DNA of 12,070 nt from Odoribacteraceae bacterium (GCA_031267995.1 JAIRXZ010000106.1:1-12070), one strand, 5' to 3'; shown: positions 1 through 5,922, numbered from the stretch's first letter. The notes: generated by a model from the sequence alone, not told the origin. A program made the numbers and translations.

Positions 1-252
1 ACGCGTGCTTTTAAGCCAAAGACGCGTGCTTTTGAGCCAAAAGCACGTGCTTTTAAGCCAAAGACGCGTGCTTTTGAGCCAAAAGCACGTGCTTTTGAGC
101 CAAAGACGCGTGCTTTTAAGCTAAAAGCACGCGCTTCTCGTGGAAAAGCACGCGCTTCTCGTGGAAAAGCACGCGCTTCTCGTGAAAAAGCACGCGCTTT
201 TCGCGAGAAAGCACGCGCTTTTCGTGAGAAAGCACGCGCTTCTCGTGAAGCG
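1..252. repeat. Tandem array of twelve 21-bp units, reversing orientation at the midpoint
   Basis: The core CGTGC/CGCGC recurs exactly every 21 bp (positions 4, 25, 46, 67, 88, 109, 130, 151, 172, 193, 214, 235). Units 1-6 (1-126) carry CGCGTGCTTTT or CACGTGCTTTT followed by AAGCC or GAGCC. Units 7-12 (127-252) carry the reverse complement of that core, AAAAGCACGCG, followed by CTCGTG-like sequence. The array is thus two back-to-back blocks in opposite orientation. Units 2 and 4 are identical, as are 7 and 8, and the first block shows a 42-bp alternation. Perfect 16-bp palindromes AAAAGCACGTGCTTTT lie at 39-54 and 81-96. The array may continue left of the window. All frames give heptapeptide repeats, but the plus frame through units 1-6 stops at 122-124, and I see no gene in it. 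There are no spacers, so it is not a CRISPR array. Function unknown. Confidence 0.95.
107..133. other. Perfect 12-bp hairpin at the array midpoint
   Basis: CGCGTGCTTTTA (107-118) is the exact reverse complement of TAAAAGCACGCG (122-133), with a 3-nt loop AGC. It lies where the two oppositely oriented halves of the 21-bp array meet. It could form a hairpin or cruciform. No U-tract follows on either strand, so it is not a typical intrinsic terminator. Structure seen; role unknown. Confidence 0.8.
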
Positions 253-360
253 AGGAGCGGGGCGGGCAACTGAAGGCCACGCCCGAAGGTTTTTTAGTTC
301 GAGGGATTTTTTTGCCTCGCCGACCGGGGTGTTTTCGTGATGGTTGTTCCCGCGGGAGTG
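253..360. other. Intergenic stretch without a supported gene
   Basis: This lies between the array and the stop codon of the AlkZ-like gene. It holds T-tracts at 290-295 and 305-313 and a palindrome TCCCGCGGGA at 348-357. A related CCCGCGGG lies just inside the gene end near 380. The two palindromes could pair, but no U-tract follows on the minus strand, so I do not call a terminator for the gene. Confidence 0.5.
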
Positions 361-1443
361 TTATTCCGCTTGGGGATTTCCCGCGGGCCGCTCGCCGGCG
401 AGGAATGTTTTGTAGGCTTCAGTGGCGGTGGCGATGGGGGCGGCGATGTCGTCGATCGGTTCGAGGGGGAATAGCTTGACGCCCGGCTTGCCGAGGATGG
501 TTGTTTTTTGCCAGGTGCCTACCACGCGGCCGTCGCGGAGGATGGCGGGGGAGAAGGTGCCGTTGACGGTGACGACGCGGCGGCGGTGAACGGCGTCGAG
601 GGGGAGCGACCTGTCCTTGTAGGCAAGGAGGTACTCGTCGAAGGCGGGAAGGAGGTGGACGAGGGTCCTGCCGGGGGGCGGCGGCGGGAGAGGGGCGAGG
701 GTGGACGGCGGACGACGCTCGTCCGGCATGCCGAAGCGGGTTTCGAGGTTGAGGAGGTAGACGGCGCGGCGGGCGTCCTCGGCGATGAGTCCCGCCCACC
801 AGGCGAAATCGGTGGTGGTGGCGGGGGAGTGGCTCCTGAAGTACCTGGCGGCAAGGATGTAGAGGGATTCGTCCTGGAGGATGGGGGGGACGGGGGGAAC
901 GCGCTCCTCGAGGAGGGCGTAGGTGATCTCTGCGCCGCGGTCGGGGCCGCTGCAGACGATTCCCTCGGTCTCGGCGCGGAACATGAAGTGGATCATCCTG
1001 GAGGTGTCAACGGGGATGCCGGCGGAGGCGAGGACGACGGCGATTTCCTTGCGGGTGAGGTGGTTGCCGCCGGCGAGCGCCCGCTCGATGAGGTTGTTGC
1101 AGGTGGTGTAGAGAGGCTCGGTGATTTCTAATTCTTTGTCGCGGGCGGCGCCGACTACCTTGAGGCGATGGCGGTTGAGCTGGAGCATCCAGCGGATGTC
1201 GACGGCGGGGACGTAGTGCCACGTGGGACGCATGACGTGCGTCCGGAGGATGTCGCCGCGGTCGAGGGCGGCGTCCACTTCCCGGATGGTGGCGGAACGA
1301 AGACGGCTGCCGATGGCCCATTTGGCCATGTCGCGGTTTTGCGCTTGCATGGCGCCCATCCAGGTGACGAGGGCGACGGGGTCGTTGTACATGGGGTTGA
1401 CGAGCTGATGGCGCTCCAGGCGCGTGCGAAGTTGTGCATTCAT
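361..1443 (-). CDS. Winged-helix DNA-binding protein, AlkZ-like (HTH_42) DNA glycosylase family
   Basis: A 360-residue protein of the HTH_42 family, whose characterised members (Streptomyces AlkZ, E. coli YcaQ) are DNA glycosylases that remove bulky alkylated bases and unhook interstrand crosslinks. Seen here: an N-terminal segment with the glutamine pair Q33-A-Q35, matching the catalytic Q-hydrophobic-Q motif of AlkZ rather than the Q-x-D of YcaQ; the family block RPTWHYV (72-78); TTDFAWWAGL (210-219); and LLPAFDEYLLAYKDR (264-278) in the last winged-helix region. Length suits the family. The ATG at 1441-1443 begins the conserved N-terminus. The gene stands alone: 429 bp containing a 21-bp tandem array separate it from the dehydrogenase upstream, and another array lies about 110 bp past its stop. 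Membership is firm; glycosylase activity and substrate are inferred from the motif. The proline run at 251-257 is probably a flexible linker. Confidence 0.85.
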   Translation of the reverse strand: MNAQLRTRLERHQLVNPMYNDPVALVTWMGAMQAQNRDMAKWAIGSRLRSATIREVDAALDRGDILRTHVMRPTWHYVPAVDIRWMLQLNRHRLKVVGAARDKELEITEPLYTTCNNLIERALAGGNHLTRKEIAVVLASAGIPVDTSRMIHFMFRAETEGIVCSGPDRGAEITYALLEERVPPVPPILQDESLYILAARYFRSHSPATTTDFAWWAGLIAEDARRAVYLLNLETRFGMPDERRPPSTLAPLPPPPPGRTLVHLLPAFDEYLLAYKDRSLPLDAVHRRRVVTVNGTFSPAILRDGRVVGTWQKTTILGKPGVKLFPLEPIDDIAAPIATATEAYKTFLAGERPAGNPQAE

Positions 1444-1520
1444 GGTTTTCGTTTGTTTGTGAGGGTTATGGGGGTTCGTTTTTGATGCGCGCGGGGGGAT
1501 CGCGGCGTGGTGTGGTGTTC

Positions 1521-1796
1521 CGCGAGTTGGTTCGTTTTCGGCATGAGTTGTTCCCCGCCCGTTTCGATCCTGTTCATGATCGGCACGAGTTGTTCCCCAC
1601 CTGTCGCGAGTTGCTTCGTTTTCAACACGAGGAGCCTCGCTTCCGGTGTCCGGTAGCTCATAATCAGTGCGAGTAGTCCCCCGTCCATTTCGATCCTGTT
1701 CACAATCGGCGCGAGTTGTTCCCCGCCTGTCGCGAGTTGCTTCGCGGTTGGCGTGAGGGGCGGGGCAGTTGTAGCGAGGGGATTCACGTTTGTTAT
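1521..1796. repeat. Degenerate tandem array of thirteen 21-bp units
   Basis: The core GAGTTG(T/C)TTC(C/G), or its variants GATCCTGTTC and GAGGGG, recurs at exact 21-bp steps: 1524, 1545, 1566, 1587, 1608, 1629, 1650 (very degenerate), 1671, 1692, 1713, 1734, 1755, 1776. A higher-order copy is visible: units from 1566 to about 1628 closely match those from 1692 to about 1754, an offset of 126 bp or six units. The sequence is unrelated to the array at 1-252 although the period is the same. It fills most of the 429 bp between the dehydrogenase stop and the AlkZ-like start. A minus-strand reading frame (1440-1808) crosses it, giving heptapeptides such as GEQLVPI and MNRIETG; I do not annotate it as a gene (see findings). 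Confidence 0.9.
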
Positions 1797-1820
1797 GGTT
1801 TGGTTCACGTTTGGTTGTTG

Positions 1821-1853
1821 GGGGAGGGGGGCGGGGAGGGGGGAAGGGAGGGG
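1821..1853 (+). other. G-rich tract with potential to form a G-quadruplex
   Basis: A run of about 33 nt on the plus strand is made of G-runs of 3-6 separated by single A or C (once AA), so it meets the usual pattern of four G3+ runs with short loops several times over. It begins about 20 bp past the dehydrogenase stop. The dehydrogenase transcript (minus strand) would carry the complementary C-rich sequence. The pattern is seen directly; folding and function are inferred. Confidence 0.6.
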
Positions 1854-1872
1854 TGTCGATGTCGACGTGCGG

Positions 1873-2610
1873 TTACATTTTCTCCCAAAGTCGTCCGGGG
1901 ATCAATCTCGCCAGGAGCATGATGGGACGCCACCTGCCGGGGAGGATGACGCTCCGCTTCCCGCGCTCGATAGCCCTGAAGATGAGGCGCGCGCCTTTTT
2001 CGAGGGAGATGGAGAGGGGATAGTCGCGTTGCAGGAGTTCCGTGCGGATGAAGCCGGGGAGTATGGTGGTGAAGGTGAGGGGGATGTTTTCGCGGCGGGC
2101 TTTCCGCGCCAGGCAGGAGGTGTAGTGGGTGACGTAGCGCTTGGTGGCGCTGTAGGCGGGCGCCTCGTCGAGGGGTTTTATGCCGGCGATGGAGCTGATG
2201 ACGGCGATGTGGCCGGGGGCGCCGCTCGCCTTGAAGTGGTTGTAGGCGCGGATGACGAGGCGGGTGAAGCCGACGGCGTTGGTGTGGAGGGTGTCCATCT
2301 CGATGTCGGGGAGGAGGGTTTTGGACTGGGATCCCGTGCCGGCGTTGTAGATGAAGAGGTCGACGCCGCGCGTTTCCCGGATTAGCTCGTCGAGGAGGGA
2401 GAGGCTCTCTTCCGACCTGACGTCCATGATTTTGGCGTGCGCGAGGTGGGGGTATTGTTGGCGGATTTCGTCCAGTTTTTCGGCGCGCCGCCCGGTGATG
2501 CCCACGGTGTGGCCGCGTTCGAGGTAGCGGAGGGCGAGTTCCCTGCCGATGCCGGATGATGCCCCGATGATGATGATTTTTTTGCCCGTGGGCGCGTGTT
2601 CGCGGCTCAT
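1873..2610 (-). CDS. Short-chain dehydrogenase/reductase (SDR), NAD(P)-dependent
   Basis: A 245-residue cytoplasmic oxidoreductase of the classical SDR family. Seen: Rossmann glycine motif GASSGIG (16-22); NAG (89-91); structural Asn111; catalytic Ser140, Tyr153 and Lys157 (YSATK). The pair R41-R42 after the second strand favours NADPH over NADH. Length is typical for a classical SDR. The C-terminus (RWRPIMLLARLIPGRLW, about 227-243) is basic and hydrophobic and resembles the membrane-associating tails of some SDRs. The ATG lies 6 bp past the rnc stop, so the gene is almost certainly co-transcribed with acpP-fabF-rnc. The substrate cannot be read from the sequence. The neighbours suggest lipid or acyl metabolism, but it is not FabG by context alone. 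Confidence 0.9.
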   Translation of the reverse strand: MSREHAPTGKKIIIIGASSGIGRELALRYLERGHTVGITGRRAEKLDEIRQQYPHLAHAKIMDVRSEESLSLLDELIRETRGVDLFIYNAGTGSQSKTLLPDIEMDTLHTNAVGFTRLVIRAYNHFKASGAPGHIAVISSIAGIKPLDEAPAYSATKRYVTHYTSCLARKARRENIPLTFTTILPGFIRTELLQRDYPLSISLEKGARLIFRAIERGKRSVILPGRWRPIMLLARLIPGRLWEKM

Positions 2611-2616
2611 GGCGGG

Positions 2617-3363
2617 CTATATGTCGACGCGGCCGCGCCCTTTTTCGCGGATCTTGCGGATGGCGTTTTCGGCGGAGTTTTGTTCGGCTTCTTTCTTGGA
2701 TGATCCGACGCCTTTGCCCATGACCTTATCGTCGATGGTGACGGTGGTGATGAATTTGGCTTGTCGGCCGCGGGGCGCCTCGACGGTGGTGATGTTTAGC
2801 TCGATTTTGTTTTTTTGTCCCCACTCGATGAGGCGGCTCTTGTAGTTTTTGTCGACGTGGACGAGTTCCTGCAGGTTGACGTAGCGGGGGAGGATGTATT
2901 CCTCGAAGAAGTTTTTGGTTTTCACGTAGCCCTGGTCGAGGTAGATGGCGCCGGTGAAGGCTTCAAAGACGTCGCCGTAGATGTGTTTATTTTTGGAGAT
3001 GTCCGAGCGGGAGACGACCTCCTTGTCCAGCCCCATGCGGGTGGCGATGTCGTTGAGCGATTCCCTGCTGACGATTTTCGAGCGGAGGCGCGTGAGTTCG
3101 CCCTCGTCCTGCTTGGGAAAGAATTTGTAGAGTATTTCCGCGACGATGGCGCCCAGGATGGCGTCCCCGAGGAATTCCAACCGCTCGTAGTTGAGGACGG
3201 CGCCGCTTTTTGTGTATTTGGAGGCGGATCTGTGAAGGAGCGCCAGGTCGTAGAGGCCTTTGTTTCGCGGGATGAACCCGAGTTCAGCGAATGATAATCC
3301 ATGAAACTTCTCCTTCCCTCGAAGGTTAAGTTTCATGGATTGAATGATCTTACCGAACACCAC
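2617..3363 (-). CDS. rnc: Ribonuclease III
   Basis: Cleaves double-stranded RNA in rRNA and mRNA processing, using two metal ions as a homodimer. The 248-residue protein has the RNase III signature ERLEFLGDAIL (60-70) with acidic residues E60, E63 and D67, and the distal pair D131 and E134 in YGDVFEAFTGAIYLD. A double-stranded-RNA-binding domain follows (about 173-241), ending in GVGSSKKEAEQNSAENAI. The start is taken as GTG at 3361-3363 (GTG-GTG in tandem), because residues FGKIIQSMKL resemble the N-terminal extension I recall from Bacteroides RNase III; the alternative is the ATG at 3334-3336 (Met10), which lies inside the hairpin at 3296-3341. It sits 15 bp after fabF in the usual Bacteroidota order acpP-fabF-rnc. 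The hairpin inside its own coding sequence suggests possible self-cleavage. Confidence 0.96.
   Translation of the reverse strand: MVFGKIIQSMKLNLRGKEKFHGLSFAELGFIPRNKGLYDLALLHRSASKYTKSGAVLNYERLEFLGDAILGAIVAEILYKFFPKQDEGELTRLRSKIVSRESLNDIATRMGLDKEVVSRSDISKNKHIYGDVFEAFTGAIYLDQGYVKTKNFFEEYILPRYVNLQELVHVDKNYKSRLIEWGQKNKIELNITTVEAPRGRQAKFITTVTIDDKVMGKGVGSSKKEAEQNSAENAIRKIREKGRGRVDI
3296..3341 (-). promoter_or_regulatory. Long hairpin within the rnc coding sequence, possible RNase III autoregulatory site
   Basis: On the mRNA (minus) strand, AATCCATGAAACTT (14 nt, from 3341 down) pairs perfectly with AAGTTTCATGGATT near 3309-3296. An inner 5-bp stem CCTTC/GAAGG is closed by a 4-nt loop and separated from the outer stem by a 2x2 A-rich internal loop. 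The whole helix is about 21 base-pair steps, close to two helical turns, the size RNase III substrates usually need. It spans codons 8-23 of rnc and includes the Met10 codon. E. coli RNase III controls its own mRNA through a 5' leader hairpin; a similar role here is inference. Confidence 0.55.
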
Positions 3364-3378
3364 GTGAGCTTTTAAGGA

Positions 3379-4623
3379 TCATTTTTTGAAGACGATGCAG
3401 GCGTTGTGGCCGCCGAAGCCGAAGGTGTTGCTGATGGCCACGTTGATGTTTTTTTCCTGCGCTTTGTTGAAGGTGAAGTTCAGCCCCGGGTCGAGTTCCG
3501 GGTCGGGGGTGCTGCAGTTGATGGTGGGCGGCACGACGTTGTTTTTGACGGCCAGCACGCAGACGATGGCTTCGAGGGCACCGGCGGCTCCCAGGAGGTG
3601 TCCCGTCATGGATTTGGAGGAGCTGATGTTTAGCCGGTAGGCCTGCTCGCCGAATGCTTTGGTGATGGCTTTCGGCTCGGCGATGTCGCCCAGGCCTGTG
3701 GAGGTGCCGTGCACGTTGATGTAGTCAACGTCTGCCGGTGTTATTCCGGCGTCTTCCACGGCCAGGAGCATCACGTCGGCCGCACCCTCGCCATCGGGGT
3801 CTGGGGCGGTCATGTGGTAGGCGTCCCCGTTGGAGGCTCCCCCGACGAGTTCGGCGTACACGCGCGCTCCCCGTTTGATGGCGTGTTCGTACTCTTCGAC
3901 GACGAGGCATGCCCCGCCTTCCCCGATGACAAAGCCGTCCCTCTCCTTGTCGAAGGGGCGGGAGGCAGTTTTCGGGTCGTCGTTGCGCGTGGAGAGCGCT
4001 TTCATGGAGTTGAACCCGCCCACGCCTGCTTGCGTGATGGCGGCTTCCGATCCCCCGGCGATGATGACGTCGGCCTTCCCCAGCCGAATGAGGTTTAATG
4101 CATCCACCAGCGCGTGGGCGGAGGAGGCGCACGCGGAGACGGTCGTGTAGCTCGGCCCTTTTAACCCGTACTCTATGGAGATCAGGGCGCCGCCCATGTT
4201 GGCGATCATCTTCGGGATGAAGAACGGGCTGAATCTGGGAGTACCGTCGCCCAGGACGAATGTCTTGCACTCTTCAAAGAATGTTTCGAGACCTCCTATG
4301 CCGGCACCCCAGATCACGCCAAACCTTTTCTTGTTTTCTTGTTCGAGGTTGATGCCCGAATCTTTGATGGCTTCCTTCGCCGCGATCAGCCCGAATTGGG
4401 CGTAGAGGTCTAATTTGCGCGCCTCTTTTTTGTCGAAGTATTCCGTCGGTTCGTAGTTCTTTACCTCGCAAGCGAACTGGGTACGAAAATTGGATGCATC
4501 AAAACGAGTAATCGGGCCGGCGCCGCTGACGCCATTGACCAGGTTCTCCCAGAACTCCGGGACGGAGTGTCCGAGGGGATTGATGGTACCCAGACCGGTA
4601 ACTACTACTCGTTTGAGATTCAT
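3379..4623 (-). CDS. fabF: Beta-ketoacyl-[acyl-carrier-protein] synthase II (KAS II)
   Basis: Condenses malonyl-ACP with acyl-ACP in fatty-acid elongation, in the cytoplasm as a homodimer. The 414-residue thiolase-fold protein has the active-site Cys165 in TVSACASSAHA and the two catalytic histidines His305 (NVHGTST) and His342 (SKSMTGHLLGAAG), giving the Cys-His-His triad of KAS I/II enzymes. The C-terminal motif NTFGFGGHNA is also present. Length matches E. coli FabF (about 412). The ATG at 4621-4623 begins MNLKRVVVTGLG, the usual N-terminus. The gene follows acpP by 17 bp, so the enzyme and its carrier protein are encoded together. I see nothing unusual in it. Confidence 0.98.
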   Translation of the reverse strand: MNLKRVVVTGLGTINPLGHSVPEFWENLVNGVSGAGPITRFDASNFRTQFACEVKNYEPTEYFDKKEARKLDLYAQFGLIAAKEAIKDSGINLEQENKKRFGVIWGAGIGGLETFFEECKTFVLGDGTPRFSPFFIPKMIANMGGALISIEYGLKGPSYTTVSACASSAHALVDALNLIRLGKADVIIAGGSEAAITQAGVGGFNSMKALSTRNDDPKTASRPFDKERDGFVIGEGGACLVVEEYEHAIKRGARVYAELVGGASNGDAYHMTAPDPDGEGAADVMLLAVEDAGITPADVDYINVHGTSTGLGDIAEPKAITKAFGEQAYRLNISSSKSMTGHLLGAAGALEAIVCVLAVKNNVVPPTINCSTPDPELDPGLNFTFNKAQEKNINVAISNTFGFGGHNACIVFKK

Positions 4624-4640
4624 AGTTTTCGATATTAAGA

Positions 4641-4877
4641 TTACTGGATGCTGTCTTTTACATAAGCGATGGCGTCGCTCACGGTGACGATTTTCTCGGC
4701 CTGGTCGTCCGGAATGGTGATGTTGAATTCCTTTTCCAGTTCCATGATCAATTCTACGGTATCCAAAGAGTCAGCTCCCAGGTCGTTCGTGAAGGTTGCT
4801 TCCGGTTTCACCTCTGATTCATCGACTCCCAATTTGTCGACGATGATAGCTTGCACTCTAGTCGTAATGTCGGACAT
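4641..4877 (-). CDS. acpP: Acyl carrier protein
   Basis: Carries growing acyl chains on a 4'-phosphopantetheine arm during fatty-acid synthesis. The 78-residue acidic protein has the attachment site GADSLDTVELIM, with the modified serine at Ser37. The frame is open further upstream to 4949, but the ATG at 4875-4877 gives the standard ACP N-terminus (MSDITTRVQAIIV) and the standard length; the extra 24 residues would be basic and unlike any ACP. The untranslated leader from the predicted promoter is then roughly 75 nt. First gene of the acpP-fabF-rnc-SDR cluster. Confidence 0.98.
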   Translation of the reverse strand: MSDITTRVQAIIVDKLGVDESEVKPEATFTNDLGADSLDTVELIMELEKEFNITIPDDQAEKIVTVSDAIAYVKDSIQ

Positions 4878-4959
4878 AATTTTCAATTTTAGAATTAGAC
4901 ATTTAATTTCACTCTTGCGTTTCTGTATTGAGTGTCGCTTGACCCTCAAAGTTCGGCGG

Positions 4960-4990
4960 CAAAGTTAGAGAATTTATTTTTCTAAGAAAA
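4960..4990 (-). promoter_or_regulatory. Predicted promoter of the acpP-fabF-rnc-SDR operon (Bacteroidota type)
   Basis: On the minus strand, TAACTTTG (4967-4960) is an exact match to the Bacteroidota -7 element TAnnTTTG. A TTTT (4990-4987), in place of the -33 TTTG, lies 19 bp upstream. The region is AT-rich and non-coding. It faces the purN promoter, with the two -33 elements only 2 bp apart. Confidence 0.65.
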
Positions 4991-4992
4991 TT

Positions 4993-5023
4993 TTTTCGAG
5001 TGAATAAAGTTTTCATACCTTTA
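4993..5023 (+). promoter_or_regulatory. Predicted promoter of purN (Bacteroidota type)
   Basis: TTTT (4993-4996), a 19-bp spacer, then TACCTTTA (5016-5023), which matches the -7 consensus TAnnTTTG except for the last base. It lies 24 bp before the purN ATG, leaving a very short leader. Weaker match than the facing acpP promoter. Confidence 0.5.
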
Positions 5024-5047
5024 TGCCGCTGACTTTTAATTTCTTAC

Positions 5048-5632
5048 ATGATGAGAAACATCGTAATATTCGCCTCTGGATCAGGTTCTAACGCCGAAAA
5101 CATTGTGAATTATTTTGCGAATGATCCTTTGAACAGGGTTATCTCCATCTTCTGCAACTGGCCGGGGGCATACGTGTTGGAACGCGCCGGACGGTTGGGC
5201 GTCCCCGTGTTTCTTTTCAACAAGAAGGATCTTGTTGGCTCGCGGCGGGTGCTGGACAAGCTGGAGGAGTTGGGGACGGATCTGGTGGTGCTGGCGGGAT
5301 TCCTGTGGATGGTGCCGGGGAATATCCTGGAGGCTTTTCCGGGTCGGGTGATCAATATCCACCCTTCGCTGTTGCCCGCGCACGGGGGGGAAGGGATGTA
5401 CGGGAAGTGGGTGCACGTGGATGTGATCGCGGAGGGCGACCGGGAGAGCGGGATTACCATCCACCTCGTGAACGAGCGTTACGATGAGGGAGATATCATC
5501 TTTCAAGCCAGGTGCGATGTCACTTTCCGTGATACCCCGGAAAGCCTGGCGGCGAAGATTCACGACCTGGAGCAGGCCTATTTCCCCGGGGTGATTGAAG
5601 ATCTCCTGGATAAATTGGGGAAGAGACATTGA
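5048..5632 (+). CDS. purN: Phosphoribosylglycinamide formyltransferase (GAR transformylase, folate-dependent)
   Basis: Transfers a formyl group from 10-formyltetrahydrofolate to GAR in the third step of purine synthesis; cytoplasmic. The 194-residue protein has the phosphate-binding loop ASGSGSNAENI (9-19), the catalytic motif INIHPSLLPAHGG (102-114) with Asn103 and His105, and SGITIHLVNERYDEGDII with the catalytic aspartate Asp146. Length is normal for the family. Two ATGs stand in tandem at 5048 and 5051; either may be used. It is divergent from acpP. Its coding strand is G-rich, unlike the C-rich coding strands of the tricorn and glycosidase genes downstream on the same strand. Confidence 0.96.
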   Translation: MMRNIVIFASGSGSNAENIVNYFANDPLNRVISIFCNWPGAYVLERAGRLGVPVFLFNKKDLVGSRRVLDKLEELGTDLVVLAGFLWMVPGNILEAFPGRVINIHPSLLPAHGGEGMYGKWVHVDVIAEGDRESGITIHLVNERYDEGDIIFQARCDVTFRDTPESLAAKIHDLEQAYFPGVIEDLLDKLGKRH

Positions 5633-5678
5633 ATTAACAACACGACTACTTATTACATGAAGAAACACGCAGAAATCC

Positions 5679-5837
5679 TTACAAAGGCTGCAAAATACGG
5701 ACTCCCAACATGACCGCCCCTATCACAGAGAAAATCACAATGCCCATGATAACGATATACACGATCGAACCCAAGATAAATCCCAAGATCGAGCCAAATG
5801 CCTCTTGGAACTTTGTCCATAAATCGCATTTTTCCAT
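5679..5837 (-). CDS. Small single-pass membrane protein, 52 residues
   Basis: An ATG (5837-5835) opens a 52-codon frame ending in TAA (5681-5679). The product begins MEKCDLWTKFQEAFGS, a short amphipathic head, followed by about 30 strongly hydrophobic residues rich in Ile, Gly and Val (about 16-46; for example GFILGSIVYIVIMGIVIF) and a short tail VRILQPL. This is the pattern of a small inner-membrane protein. A longer overlapping frame on the same strand (5653-5853) is rich in Cys, His and Arg and less protein-like. The gene converges on purN and diverges from the tricorn gene. I recognise no family. It could be a chance frame in AT-rich spacer DNA, but the continuous hydrophobic helix with a charged head argues for a real gene. 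Confidence 0.6.
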   Translation of the reverse strand: MEKCDLWTKFQEAFGSILGFILGSIVYIVIMGIVIFSVIGAVMLGVRILQPL

Positions 5838-5869
5838 AGCAAAAAATTTTCACGAAAATAGCAAAAAAT
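5836..5869. repeat. Pair of 12-bp direct repeats 22 bp apart in the divergent intergenic region
   Basis: ATAGCAAAAAAT occurs at 5836-5847 and 5858-5869. The first copy overlaps the start codon of the small membrane protein gene. The spacing is about two helical turns, which would suit a dimeric regulator, but the sequence is A-rich and simple, so chance or slippage duplication is possible. Confidence 0.5.
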
Positions 5870-5922
5870 CATAGGAATAGAAAGTATAGACAAATTATTT
5901 GACATCCAAACAATACAAAATT

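Noticed and set aside
1..252. CRISPR array
   Set aside because: Units are contiguous, with no spacers between them, and no cas genes are in view.
263..295. Possible plus-strand terminator: CGGGC/GCCCG stem then a T-run
   Set aside because: Stem is only 5 bp with a 13-nt loop, and no plus-strand gene ends upstream in the window.
140..340. 66-codon plus-strand frame with KHALLV-type repeats
   Set aside because: It is the translation of the 21-bp array, starts inside a repeat, and loses all repeat character after position 250. No ribosome-binding site or family resemblance.
508..1131. 207-codon plus-strand frame
   Set aside because: Antisense shadow of the AlkZ-like gene, with the same Gly/Glu/Val-rich composition expected from its C-rich codons.
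2815..3294. 159-codon plus-strand frame
   Set aside because: Antisense to rnc, which is supported by catalytic residues and gene order.
4878..4949. N-terminal extension of the acyl carrier protein
   Set aside because: The extra 24 residues are basic and unlike ACP. The ATG at 4877 gives the standard start, and the predicted promoter leaves this stretch as leader.
5899..5922. TTG start for the tricorn gene, 8 residues upstream
   Set aside because: It would put MTSKQYKI before a complete signal peptide; the ATG at 5923 gives the canonical Lys-Lys then hydrophobic start.
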